A DNA stretch of 64,000 nt from Candidatus Latescibacterota bacterium (GTDB taxonomy: Bacteria; JAAXHH01). Shown piece after piece: positions 41,834-50,268 of this stretch (position 1 is the stretch's first letter; every line of letters begins with the position of its first letter). The position numbers and the translations under genes are program-made. The notes beneath the pieces were generated by a model, which had not been told where the DNA came from, searched no databases, and worked only from the letters and a program-made list of their open reading frames with translations. The stretch covers positions 498,382 through 562,381 of the forward strand of contig JAJEAN010000007.1 in assembly GCA_022822725.1 (NCBI GenBank), given 5' to 3'.

Positions 41834-43405
41834 ATGCGTGCCGGTTTCGAGGTTCCCGCGTTTGTTTCCTGTCTTCTGGCCTGTATGTTGGCCTGTCTCC
41901 TTACCTGTTTTCTGGCAACCCCCCTTCCGATTTCGGCGCAAAGCTCCGGCGGCAACAATCCGGCGAGCAATCCGGCGGGACAGATCGCCGTGGCCACCAC
42001 CTCCCTGAATCAGCTTTCCGATTTGGACGCCGGGTTCCTGATCCCTGATACCTTCGACAAGGTCCAGGAGGCCTATGATCGATATACCCGTGACATCCGG
42101 GAAGGCGAATCGACCCGGGATATCGAGCGGTCCTATGCGGAGTTCGACGCCGCCCTGGTCCGGGCGCGGGAACGGCTGGATCGCGTGAACGAGATACTTA
42201 TGGTACCGCTGGAGAAGCGGTCGGCGGCCAAGCGGGTGAACGCCCCCGCGATGGTTCCGGATGCCTTCGAGGAGGCCGAAAGCCGTCTCGAACGGGCCAT
42301 TTCCAGGCTGGAAGACGACCGGGTCTCCGATGCCTTCGCCCAGGGACAGGAAGCGGCCGCGCTCTACGATGAAGCGAGGTCGTCGGTGATCGAGATGTCG
42401 CTGATCGGATCGGCGCAGATTGGCCTGGCCGAGGCCGAAAATCAGGACTGGGACCGGTTGGCCCCGGCGTCCTTCGAACGGGCCCGTCGGTTGACGGAGG
42501 AGGTGTCCGGCGCCCTGGACCGCGGAGAACCCATTACTGCCGCGTTGAGAAACAAGGCCCAGGACGCCGATTATGCGGTACGGCGCGCCATCGAGATTGC
42601 GGCGCAAGTCGACGCGCTACGCAGCGATCCAGGGAATTGGGAGCGCATGGTCCTGTCCCAGGAAGATCTCGTCCGGCAAGCCGCCGACATGGCGGGAGTC
42701 TCCGCCGACTTTCTGGCGGATGATCCGCAGGCGATTATGACGTCAAGCCTCCGGGCGCTCGCCGCGAGGCAGGATTCCTTAAGCCTCCTTCTCCAGGGGG
42801 CCGAAGGGGACGCCGCTGCGCGCAGCGCCGAGGTCGATTCCCTGCGTCAGGCGATCGAGGAGCAGCAGATCCGCCTGTCGTCCATGGTGGAAAGCTACCA
42901 GCAGGACCTGCAGCGCAGGAAGGAGGAACTGGACCGGGAACGCCGCGAACTCAGGGACTACCTGTACGAAAAGACCCAGCTGGATGCCGCCGCCCAGGCC
43001 CGGGAAAGGTTCTCGGATGACGAGGCGATGGTGGTGCGCGACGCCGAACGCCTTACGCTGCGGCTCATCGGGCTGTCTTTCCAGGCGGGAAGAACGGAAA
43101 TACCCGGGGGGGCGCGCGGGTTGCTCGAGCGACTCGGGGAATTGCTCGTGTTGTATCCTCAGACCCGCGTTGCCGTGGAAGGGCATACCGATGCTACCGG
43201 CAAGGAGGAAACGAACGTCACCCTCTCGAAGTCCCGCGCCGACGCGGTCATGCGGTTTCTGGCGGAACAATCCGGTGTTGAAGCCGAGCGTATGACGTCT
43301 TCCGGACTTGGCAGCGCCCAGCCCATCGACAGCAACAATACGCGCAGCGGCAGGGAACGGAACCGGCGAATCGATGTGGTACTGACCTTCAGTAGAGATC
43401 TGTAA
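41834..43405 (+). CDS. OmpA/MotB-type peptidoglycan-binding outer membrane protein with coiled-coil region
   Basis: A 523-residue exported protein. The signal is unusually Cys/Leu-rich (SCLLACMLACLLTCFLATPL), followed by an Ala/Ser linker. Residues about 50-390 are largely helical, with coiled-coil heptads (QQDLQRRKEELDRERRELRD). The C-terminal OmpA domain (about 405-523) has RVAVEGHTDATGKEETNVTL, then LSKSRADAVMRFLAE and the peptidoglycan-contact NTRSGRERNRRIDVVL. It probably links the outer membrane to the cell wall. Several Cys in the signal make a lipobox assignment ambiguous. Confidence 0.83.
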   Translation: MRAGFEVPAFVSCLLACMLACLLTCFLATPLPISAQSSGGNNPASNPAGQIAVATTSLNQLSDLDAGFLIPDTFDKVQEAYDRYTRDIREGESTRDIERSYAEFDAALVRARERLDRVNEILMVPLEKRSAAKRVNAPAMVPDAFEEAESRLERAISRLEDDRVSDAFAQGQEAAALYDEARSSVIEMSLIGSAQIGLAEAENQDWDRLAPASFERARRLTEEVSGALDRGEPITAALRNKAQDADYAVRRAIEIAAQVDALRSDPGNWERMVLSQEDLVRQAADMAGVSADFLADDPQAIMTSSLRALAARQDSLSLLLQGAEGDAAARSAEVDSLRQAIEEQQIRLSSMVESYQQDLQRRKEELDRERRELRDYLYEKTQLDAAAQARERFSDDEAMVVRDAERLTLRLIGLSFQAGRTEIPGGARGLLERLGELLVLYPQTRVAVEGHTDATGKEETNVTLSKSRADAVMRFLAEQSGVEAERMTSSGLGSAQPIDSNNTRSGRERNRRIDVVLTFSRDL

Positions 43406-43468
43406 CCCGCAACGGGGCTTTAACGTCCCGTCGCGAAACGATGCGTCCGTCGCGAGGAGAACCCGAAA

Positions 43469-44134
43469 TTGAGCAGAGAACCAGGCAGCGAACGCTACGA
43501 AGAAATGAAGGAGAAGCTGTTTTCGGCCGTGATCGCCGACGCCCTGGACGCCTGCGGCTACCGCGACCAGATCCTCCGGCACGACATCAGGCCCTTATAT
43601 CCCGGCGCGGTCGTGGCGGGCCGGGCGCTGACCGTGCTGTCGGTGGACGTATACGAGATCCCCGACGAACCCTATAAGCTGGAACTGGAAGCCGTGGACG
43701 CCCTGAAGCCCGGGGACGTCCTCGTGGCGCAGACCAACGGCACGACGCGCAGCAGTCTCTGGGGCGAGCTCCTCACGACCGCCGCCGAGGCCCGGGGGGC
43801 GCGCGGGGCGGTGATCGACGGGTTTACCCGAGATTCACAGGCCATCGCCGACATGGGCTTTCCGCTGTTCGTCCGCGGCATCGCACCCTATGATTCGAAG
43901 GGACGCAGCGACGTCATCGCCTACAATACGCCCATCGACTGCGGCGGCGTGAAGGTCTGTCCGGGCGATCTGGTATTCGGCGATTTCGACGGGGTCGTGG
44001 TCGTTCCCCGGGCCGCGGAAGAAGAGGTACTGAAAGCGGCGTTTGAGAAGGCGGCCGAAGAGAAAGCGGTCAAGCAGGCCCTGCAGAACGGCATGTCCGC
44101 CACCGCCGCCTTCGAGAAATACGGCATTCTCTGA
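43469..44134 (+). CDS. RraA-family protein (aldolase/demethylmenaquinone methyltransferase-like)
   Basis: A 221-residue RraA-fold protein. The core has AVIADALDACGYRDQ at its start, and EARGARGAVIDGFTRDSQAI in the middle. It ends with CGGVKVCPGDLVFGDFDGVV. Members include RNase E inhibitors, 4-hydroxy-4-methyl-2-oxoglutarate aldolases and proteins of unknown activity. The start is a TTG at 43469 with AGGAG 9 bp upstream. It overlaps ftcD (TGATG), which suggests amino-acid or ketoacid catabolism. The exact reaction cannot be named. Confidence 0.82.
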   Translation: MSREPGSERYEEMKEKLFSAVIADALDACGYRDQILRHDIRPLYPGAVVAGRALTVLSVDVYEIPDEPYKLELEAVDALKPGDVLVAQTNGTTRSSLWGELLTTAAEARGARGAVIDGFTRDSQAIADMGFPLFVRGIAPYDSKGRSDVIAYNTPIDCGGVKVCPGDLVFGDFDGVVVVPRAAEEEVLKAAFEKAAEEKAVKQALQNGMSATAAFEKYGIL

Positions 44135-45039
44135 TGAAGCCCCTGGTGGAGTGCGTGCCCAATATCAGCGAGGGGCGCGATTCGGGCGTCGTGGAGGCCG
44201 TTGCCGCCAGCATCGCCGCCGTCGACGGCGTCCACCTGGCCGGCATGGAAATGGACGGAGATCACAACCGTTCCGTGATCACCTTCATGGGGGCGCCCAA
44301 GGACGTCGCCAGGGGCGCTTTCGAAGCCTGCCGGACGGCCCGGGACCTCATCGACCTGAGACGCCACCGCGGCGTGCATCCCCGGATCGGCGCCACGGAC
44401 ATCATCCCCTTCATTCCTCTTTCCAACTGCACGAAGGACGACTGCGTCTCCCTCGCCCGGGACTGCGGCGGGCAGATCGGCCGGTCTCTGGGTATTCCGG
44501 TGTATTTCTACGGGCACGCCGCCCTGCATGCGCGGTGTGGCGATCTACCGGAACTGCGCCGGGGAGGATTCGAACGCCTGTCCGGAGAGATGGAAACAAA
44601 TCGGGACCTCGCGCCCGACGCGGGACCGGGTGTTGTCCATGTTTCCGCGGGCGCCACGGCGGTGGGCGTCCGCGAAGTACTCGTCGCCTTCAACGTGAAC
44701 CTGGACACCGATGACGCTCGCGTCGCCCGGGGAATCGCGCAGAAGATCCGGGAGAAGAACGGCGGCCTGCCCGGCGTCCGGGCCCTTGGACTGCTGCTGC
44801 CGGGACGGCACCTCGCACAGGTTTCCATGAACCTGACGGACTACCAGCGGACGAACATGGCCCGGGCTTTCGAAACGGTCGCGCACCTCGCGAAAGCCGA
44901 AGGGGTGGAGGTCCTGGAGAGCGAACTGGTCGGACTCGCCCCCCGTGCGGCCATGGGCGGGGCAGCGCCCGGGGACCTGCGCATGAAGCAGCTGGGTCCG
45001 GACCGGTATCTTGAAAGCCATACCAGCCGATTCACCTGA
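44134..45039 (+). CDS. ftcD: Glutamate formimidoyltransferase
   Basis: A 301-residue enzyme moving the formimino group from formiminoglutamate to tetrahydrofolate in histidine degradation. It shows LVECVPNISEGRDSGVVEAV at the N-terminus and DGDHNRSVITFMG. HRGVHPRIGATDIIPFIPL is the hallmark, and LLLPGRHLAQVSMNLTDYQR follows. The cyclodeaminase domain of mammalian FTCD is absent, as in most bacteria. The start overlaps the RraA-like stop. No hut genes are visible nearby. Confidence 0.9.
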   Translation: MKPLVECVPNISEGRDSGVVEAVAASIAAVDGVHLAGMEMDGDHNRSVITFMGAPKDVARGAFEACRTARDLIDLRRHRGVHPRIGATDIIPFIPLSNCTKDDCVSLARDCGGQIGRSLGIPVYFYGHAALHARCGDLPELRRGGFERLSGEMETNRDLAPDAGPGVVHVSAGATAVGVREVLVAFNVNLDTDDARVARGIAQKIREKNGGLPGVRALGLLLPGRHLAQVSMNLTDYQRTNMARAFETVAHLAKAEGVEVLESELVGLAPRAAMGGAAPGDLRMKQLGPDRYLESHTSRFT

Positions 45040-45083
45040 CCTCCCCGATCCTGGCCATTCTCCGCTGCAAATCCCTAAATACC

Positions 45084-45112
45084 TTGACGCCGAACCCCCG
45101 CCTTCATATAAT
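45084..45112 (+). promoter_or_regulatory. Sigma-70 promoter of rrf2-cysK
   Basis: TTGACG (45084-45089) and TATAAT (45107-45112) are spaced by exactly 17 bp. Transcription would start near 45119, inside the operator-like palindrome, and about 38 nt before the rrf2 ATG. Confidence 0.8.
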
Positions 45113-45116
45113 GTTG

Positions 45117-45134
45117 ACTAAATTAGTAAACTAA
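45117..45134. promoter_or_regulatory. Operator-like overlapping palindromes at the rrf2 start site
   Basis: ACTAAATTAGTAAACTAA contains ACTAA-A-TTAGT and TTAGT-AA-ACTAA, two overlapping palindromes lying across the predicted start site. Rrf2-family repressors typically bind palindromes near such starts, so autorepression by the next gene is likely. Confidence 0.6.
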
Positions 45135-45156
45135 AGCCTTCGGCGCGGGAGGGCGC

Positions 45157-45597
45157 ATGCGTGTATCGGCCAAGGCGGAGTATGCGTGCAGGGCCGTACT
45201 GGAATTGACAAGGTACCACGACAAGGCGGAAGTCATCCATATCAGCGATATCGCTGTCCGCCAATCCATTCCCGAGAAATACCTCGTCCAGATCCTCCTG
45301 CAGCTGCAACGTGCCGGCCTGGTCCGGAGCAAGCGTGGAGCGACCGGGGGTTACTCGCTGGCCAGGGCTCCGGGCGAGATTTCACTGGGCGACGTGATCC
45401 GGGCCATGGACGGCGCCCTGATCTCTGTCGAAAGCCTTTCCGGCGACGCCGAGATAACGGACCAGCTGAGCGGCCAGCACGTATTGAAGGACGTCTGGAT
45501 GGGGGTGCAGGAAAAACTCGGTGAGATCATGGACGGCATCACGTTCGAAGACATTTCCAGGCAGGCGCAGAAGAGCCTGTCCATGTACTACATCTGA
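45157..45597 (+). CDS. Rrf2-family transcriptional regulator (CymR-like by context)
   Basis: A 146-residue winged-helix regulator: MRVSAKAEYACRAVLELTRY, then IAVRQSIPEKYLVQILLQLQ, and the wing with VRSKRGATGGYSLAR. It has only one Cys (residue 11) and lacks the three-Cys iron-sulfur cluster of IscR/NsrR, so it is not an Fe-S sensor of that type. cysK follows after 10 bp. In Bacillus the Rrf2 protein CymR represses cysteine genes together with CysK; the same logic is plausible here. A strong promoter with palindromes on the start site lies upstream. Confidence 0.88.
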   Translation: MRVSAKAEYACRAVLELTRYHDKAEVIHISDIAVRQSIPEKYLVQILLQLQRAGLVRSKRGATGGYSLARAPGEISLGDVIRAMDGALISVESLSGDAEITDQLSGQHVLKDVWMGVQEKLGEIMDGITFEDISRQAQKSLSMYYI

Positions 45598-45607
45598 AGG
45601 ATAGCCC

Positions 45608-46555
45608 GTGGCGTCCGGGAACGGAATATACGACAGCGCGCTCGACCTGATCGGCAACACCCCCCTGGTCCGCCTGAAGCGGATAAACCAGGTCCCGGGG
45701 GTCGACCTGCTTGGCAAGCTCGAATCGGACAACCCCGGCGGCAGCGTCAAGGACCGCGTCGGCCTGAACATGATCCAGGACGCCGAGCGGCGAGGTTTGC
45801 TCAAGCCGGGCGGCACCATCGTGGAGCCGACGAGCGGCAACACGGGACTCGGCCTGAGCATGGTGGCCGCGGTACGGGGCTACAAGGTCATCCTCGTTAT
45901 GCCGGACAACATGAGCTCGGAGCGTCGCGTGCTGCTGACCTCCTACGGCGCGGAACTGGTGCTGACCCCAGGCATGCTGGGCATGGCCGGCGCCGTGAAG
46001 AAGGCGGAGGAGATCCTCGCCGAACATCCCGACTACTTCATGCCCCAGCAGTTCAAGAACCCCGCCAACGTCGAAATACACCGCAAGACCACGGCCGAGG
46101 AGATCTGGGAGGCGACAGGCGGGAAAATCGACGCCTTCGTGGCCGCCGTGGGCACCGGGGGAACGCTGACCGGCGTGGGGAAGTTCCTCAAAGAGAAGGA
46201 CGAACGCATCCGCGTGATCGCGGTGGAACCCGCGTTGTCCCCCGTGATTTCGGGCAAACCCGTGGAGAGCCTGGTGCACGCCATCCAGGGCATCGGCGCC
46301 GGGTTCATTCCCGATATCCTGGACCGGTCGATTATTGACGACGTGATGTTGATCGACGACGAGGATGCCTACCAGACCGCCCGTCGCATGGGCCTGGAGG
46401 AAGGGCTTCTGGTGGGCATTTCGGCAGGCGCCAACGTCTGCGCCGGTCTCAGGTTGGCGGAGGACATGGGAGAAGGCCGAATCGTGACCATTCTGTGCGA
46501 TACCGGCGAGAGATACCTGAGCATCCGGGAGTATTTCGAAGGTCAGAACGACTGA
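45608..46555 (+). CDS. cysK: Cysteine synthase (O-acetylserine or O-phosphoserine sulfhydrylase)
   Basis: A 315-residue PLP enzyme. The Lys is in SDNPGGSVKDRVG (about residue 46), the substrate loop is PTSGNTGLGL, and the phosphate loop is VGTGGTLTG. Near the end, EEGLLVGISAGANV supports a CysK/CysM type. The presence of a CysO-like sulfur carrier gene just downstream raises the possibility that it uses a protein thiocarboxylate, as M. tuberculosis CysM does, rather than sulfide. Start is GTG 45608. Confidence 0.92.
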   Translation: MASGNGIYDSALDLIGNTPLVRLKRINQVPGVDLLGKLESDNPGGSVKDRVGLNMIQDAERRGLLKPGGTIVEPTSGNTGLGLSMVAAVRGYKVILVMPDNMSSERRVLLTSYGAELVLTPGMLGMAGAVKKAEEILAEHPDYFMPQQFKNPANVEIHRKTTAEEIWEATGGKIDAFVAAVGTGGTLTGVGKFLKEKDERIRVIAVEPALSPVISGKPVESLVHAIQGIGAGFIPDILDRSIIDDVMLIDDEDAYQTARRMGLEEGLLVGISAGANVCAGLRLAEDMGEGRIVTILCDTGERYLSIREYFEGQND

Positions 46556-46601
46556 AATCGATAATGCGCGTTCAAGAGCGTCTGAGAGGAGGTACCGCTA
46601 G

Positions 46602-46964
46602 ATGTCCGTTACCGTTCGCATTCCAACCCCGCTGCGCAAGTTGACCGGCAACCAGTCCGAAATCGAAATAGACGGCGAAACCGTCGAATCGCTGATCGGA
46701 AACATGGAGGCGTCCTATCCCGGTATCAAGGACCGCATCTGCGACGAATCCGGCAAAGTGCGGCGGTTTATCAACATCTACATCAACGAAGAAGACATCC
46801 GGTTTCTGGACGGTACGGAAACCACGGTAAAGGCCGGTGACCGGATCTCCATCGTACCCGCCATCGCGGGCGGCGTGGGTGGTCCAGGCGGCGTGGGTGG
46901 TCTGGGCGGCCTGATCGGTGTGGCCGGCCAAAACGGTCCAGGCAGTCTGCGGGACCGCGGCTGA
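46602..46964 (+). CDS. cysO: CysO-like ubiquitin-fold sulfur carrier with Gly-rich C-terminal extension
   Basis: A 120-residue protein. The first about 92 residues are a beta-grasp sulfur carrier: VTVRIPTPLRKLTGNQSEIE, a middle VRRFINIYINEEDIRFLDG, then RISIVPAIAGG, where family members normally end. Here 28 more residues follow, VGGPGGVGGLGG...RDRG, partly built from an 18-bp duplication. A protease would have to expose the Gly-Gly before thiocarboxylate formation, as JAMM peptidases do for some carriers. It follows cysK by 46 bp and overlaps thrB (TGATG), suggesting sulfur amino acid synthesis. Confidence 0.85.
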   Translation: MSVTVRIPTPLRKLTGNQSEIEIDGETVESLIGNMEASYPGIKDRICDESGKVRRFINIYINEEDIRFLDGTETTVKAGDRISIVPAIAGGVGGPGGVGGLGGLIGVAGQNGPGSLRDRG

Positions 46965-47869
46965 TGTCTTCCGTGCGGGTGCGCGTTCCCGCGACCACGG
47001 GCAACCTGGGTTCCGGCTATGACTGCGCCGGCATGGCCCTCGGCCTCTATAACACCATAGAGTTCACCGAAACGGAATCCGGCCTGGACGTGACCGTTGA
47101 GGGCGAAGGGGCCGATGCGGTACCGCTCGATGAAAACAACCTGTGCATCGTCTCCGCCCGGGCCGTTTTCGACGCCGCGGCCTGGCAGCCCGCCGGTCTC
47201 AAGGCGCGCATGCACCACGCCATCCCCGTGTCGCGGGGCCTGGGTAGCAGCGGAGTCGCCATCGTAGCGGGCGCTGTGGCGGCCAATGCCCTCGCGGGAC
47301 AGCCGCTCGGTACGCCGGAACTCCTTCGCATCTGCTCCGACCTGGAAGGGCATCCCGATAATGTCGTGCCATCCCTGCTCGGTGGGCTCTCCGTAAGCGG
47401 CGAGCGGGCGGGAACGATCGTGTACCAGACCTTCTCCGTACCTGCCGACCTCCAGGCCGTCGTGGCCATTCCCGAATTCACCCTCGATACGAAAGTTGCC
47501 CGCGGCGTCCTGCCGGAATCGGTATCCATGGAGGACGCGGTCTACAACCTGTGCAGCGTGGGCTTGCTGGTGGGCGGGATGGTGACGGGAGATTACGCCC
47601 TGCTCCGGGAGGGCATGGCCGATCGCCTGCACCAGCCCTACCGGCAGCACCTGGTTCCCGGTTTGGCGGAAGTCACCGGGGACGCCCTGGACGCCGGTGC
47701 ACATGGCGCGGCGCTCAGCGGCGCCGGGCCCACGGCCATCGCCCTGGCCACGGAAAACCTCGACGGGATCGGTGAAGTCATGGTCGATGCCTTCGCCCGG
47801 CAAGGCGTTTCCGGACAATACCGGATCCTCCCCATAGACAACGAAGGATGCCAGGTCCTGCGGGACTGA
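46964..47869 (+). CDS. thrB: Homoserine kinase
   Basis: A 301-residue GHMP kinase phosphorylating homoserine for threonine (or O-phosphohomoserine-based) synthesis. The N-terminus VRVRVPATTGNLGSGYDCAG is characteristic, and the ATP-binding motif is PVSRGLGSSGVAIVAGAVAA (about residues 87-106). GAHGAALSGAGPTAIALA lies near the C-terminus. The start overlaps cysO. Co-location with cysK and a sulfur carrier suggests a link between homoserine and sulfur assimilation, but plant-type phosphohomoserine use is only a guess. Confidence 0.9.
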   Translation: MSSVRVRVPATTGNLGSGYDCAGMALGLYNTIEFTETESGLDVTVEGEGADAVPLDENNLCIVSARAVFDAAAWQPAGLKARMHHAIPVSRGLGSSGVAIVAGAVAANALAGQPLGTPELLRICSDLEGHPDNVVPSLLGGLSVSGERAGTIVYQTFSVPADLQAVVAIPEFTLDTKVARGVLPESVSMEDAVYNLCSVGLLVGGMVTGDYALLREGMADRLHQPYRQHLVPGLAEVTGDALDAGAHGAALSGAGPTAIALATENLDGIGEVMVDAFARQGVSGQYRILPIDNEGCQVLRD

Positions 47870-47931
47870 GCCCGAGAGACGAGTCCGCGAGCCTGGACCG
47901 CACGCCCCTCAAAACTCTTCGGTACCAATGC

Positions 47932-49116
47932 ATGGGCGCTCTCAAGGAAATTCGCGTCATCGACCTGACCCGGGTGCTCGCCGGTCCCTTCACGACCATG
48001 ACCCTGGGCGACCTGGGCGCCGAGGTCATCAAGGTCGAACCCTTCGGCGGGGACGAGGCACGGGGATTCGGTCCCTTCAAAGAAGGCGTGAGCGGCTACT
48101 TCGAGAACGTCAATCGCGGCAAGCAGAGCATCGCCATCGACCTGAAGCACCCCACCGGCCGCGACCTGCTCCTTCAATTGATCGAAAAGTCGGACGTCCT
48201 GGTGGAGAACTTCAGGCCGGGCGTGATGAAGAAGCTCGGACTGGACTACGAGTCCCTGCAGGCGCGTTTCCCGGGGTTGATCTACGCGGCCTGCTCCGGG
48301 TTCGGGCAGACCGGACCCTATGCCCGGCGCGGGGCCTACGACATGATCATTCAGGGCATGGGCGGCATCGTCAGCATTACGGGCGAACCGGACCGTCCGC
48401 CCGTCCGGGTGGGCGTATCCATCGGAGACATCGCCGCTGCCCTCTATTCCTGCATCGGCATACTCACGGCGCTGTTCACCCGGACGCAGACGGGCAAGGG
48501 GCAGATGGTGGACATCGGCATGTTGGACTGCCAGGTCGCCCTGCTCGAGAACGCCATCGCCCGGTACGACATGACGGGCAGCGTTCCGGAGCCGCTCGGG
48601 GCCAGGCACCCCTCGATCACGCCCTTTCAGGCCGTGGAGACCCGGGACGGATGGATCATGATCGCTGCGGGCAACAACGTCCTCTGGCAAAGGTTGTGTG
48701 AGGTCATGGGGCGGGAAGAACTGGCCGGTGACGAGCGTTTCCTGGACAACAATCTGCGCACCGAAAACCATGCCGAACTGCACGCCGTCCTGAGCGAGGT
48801 CTTCAAGGCTAGTACATCGGAAGAGTGGCTTCGGAGGCTGGATGCGGCCGAGATCCCCTGCGGTCCCATCCAGGATGTCAGGCAGGTCGTGGAAGATCCC
48901 CAGGTACAGGCTCGCGATATGATCGTTAAGCTTCTGCACCCCATCGCCGGCTCCCTTCGCGTGGCCGGCTCACCCCTCAAGCTCTCCGACACCCCGCCCG
49001 AAATCACCCGTCGCGCTCCCGCCCTGGGAGAGCACACCGACCAGGTGCTGAATTCGCTGCTCGAGGCATCCCCGGACGACCTGGCAGGGTGGCGGGCATC
49101 GGGTGTGATCCAATAA
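47932..49116 (+). CDS. CaiB/BaiF (class III) CoA-transferase
   Basis: A 394-residue family III CoA-transferase. The start is GALKEIRVIDLTRVLAGPFT, followed by LGDLGAEVIKVEPFGGDEAR. The catalytic Asp lies in RGAYDMIIQGMGGI, and VRVGVSIGDIAAALYSCIGI and GKGQMVDIGMLDCQ follow. It would move CoA between a carboxylic acid pair (succinyl-CoA donors are common). Substrates are unknown. ATG 47932 gives a normal length; an upstream in-frame extension overlapping thrB lacks family similarity. Its stop lies inside the terminator of the opposite operon. Confidence 0.87.
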   Translation: MGALKEIRVIDLTRVLAGPFTTMTLGDLGAEVIKVEPFGGDEARGFGPFKEGVSGYFENVNRGKQSIAIDLKHPTGRDLLLQLIEKSDVLVENFRPGVMKKLGLDYESLQARFPGLIYAACSGFGQTGPYARRGAYDMIIQGMGGIVSITGEPDRPPVRVGVSIGDIAAALYSCIGILTALFTRTQTGKGQMVDIGMLDCQVALLENAIARYDMTGSVPEPLGARHPSITPFQAVETRDGWIMIAAGNNVLWQRLCEVMGREELAGDERFLDNNLRTENHAELHAVLSEVFKASTSEEWLRRLDAAEIPCGPIQDVRQVVEDPQVQARDMIVKLLHPIAGSLRVAGSPLKLSDTPPEITRRAPALGEHTDQVLNSLLEASPDDLAGWRASGVIQ

Positions 49117-49142
49117 AAAAGCCCTCCGACGGCCGGAGGGCT
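49115..49142 (-). terminator. Intrinsic terminator of the ilv-leu operon
   Basis: Read on the minus strand, a 9-bp perfect stem AGCCCTCCG/CGGAGGGCT with a 5-nt loop is followed by six T (AAAAAA at 49115-49120 on the plus strand). It terminates transcription coming from leuB 38 bp away and could also slow plus-strand transcripts. Confidence 0.9.
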
Positions 49143-49179
49143 AGATCCTGCTTCATGCAAGTAAGTTAATCAGTGCGCG

Positions 49180-50232
49180 TCACCCCACCGCCTCGGCCAC
49201 GAGGTCGCCGACTTCGCTGGTGCTGTAGCCCATTCTGCCGGCGTCCATGCTCTTCATCCTGGTGCTCACCACGTCGATGATGGCCCGTTCCACGGCGTCG
49301 GCGGCCTGGGCTTCACCCAGCTGCGCGAGCATCATCTGGCAGGAGGCGATGGCCGCGATGGGATTGATGACGTTCTGGTCCGTGTACTTCGGAGCCGAAC
49401 CCCCGATGGGCTCGAACATGGATGTGCCTTCGGGGTTGATGTTGCCTCCCGCGGCGATGCCCATGCCGCCCTGGATCATGGCGCCCAGGTCGGTGATGAT
49501 GTCGCCGAACATGTTGGTCGTGACGATGACGTCGAACCATTCGGGGTTCTTCACCATCCACATGCAGGTCGCATCCACGTGGGCGTAGTCGGCCGTGATG
49601 CCCGGGTATTCCTCGGCGACTTCGTAGAAAGTCCGTTCCCACAGGTCGTGGGCGTAGGTCAGCACGTTGGTCTTGGCACAGAGCGTCACCTTGTTCTGCC
49701 TGTTTCTCGCCTTGGCCGTCTCGAAGGCGAAGCGGACGCAGCGCTCCACGCCTTTGCGTGTGTTGATGGACTCCTGCACCGCGACCTCGTCGGGCGTGCC
49801 CTTCTTGTACACGCCGCCGGCGCCGACGTACAGGTCCTCCGTGTTCTCCCGGACCACGACGAAGTCGATGTCCTCGGGACCCTTGTCCTTGAGTGGACAG
49901 TCCACGCCGGGGTACAGCTTGACGGGACGCAGGTTGATGTAGAGGTCCAGCTCGAACCGAATGGTAAGGAGGATGCCCTTCTCGAGCAGGCCCGGCGGGC
50001 AGTCCGGATGGCCGATGGCGCCGAGATAGATGGCGTCGTAGTGCCCCAGTTCCTGCAATCCCTCCTGGGGCAGGATTTCTCCCGTCCTCAGGTATCGTTC
50101 TCCACCGAAATCGTATTCCGTCAGTTCATAGCCGAATGAGAACTTCTCAGAGGCCGCCTTGAGCACTTTCAGCCCTTCACGCACGACCTCCGGGCCGGTC
50201 CCGTCGCCCGGAATGACCGCGATATTATACAA
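49180..50232 (-). CDS. leuB: 3-isopropylmalate dehydrogenase (beta-decarboxylating dehydrogenase)
   Basis: A 350-residue member of the isocitrate/isopropylmalate dehydrogenase family. The N-terminus is NIAVIPGDGTGPEVV. The substrate arginines lie in RFELDLYINLRPVK, the active-site Tyr in VVRENTEDLYVG, and the metal Asp in NMFGDIITDLGAMIQGG. NTEDLY is shared with tartrate and homoisocitrate dehydrogenases, so the substrate is assigned from context: leuA is immediately upstream. leuC and leuD are not in the window. It is the last gene of the operon. Confidence 0.86.
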   Translation of the reverse strand: MYNIAVIPGDGTGPEVVREGLKVLKAASEKFSFGYELTEYDFGGERYLRTGEILPQEGLQELGHYDAIYLGAIGHPDCPPGLLEKGILLTIRFELDLYINLRPVKLYPGVDCPLKDKGPEDIDFVVVRENTEDLYVGAGGVYKKGTPDEVAVQESINTRKGVERCVRFAFETAKARNRQNKVTLCAKTNVLTYAHDLWERTFYEVAEEYPGITADYAHVDATCMWMVKNPEWFDVIVTTNMFGDIITDLGAMIQGGMGIAAGGNINPEGTSMFEPIGGSAPKYTDQNVINPIAAIASCQMMLAQLGEAQAADAVERAIIDVVSTRMKSMDAGRMGYSTSEVGDLVAEAVG

Positions 50233-50268
50233 GTGTTCCTCCTGCGTATTTGGGAATCTGAGGTTGGG

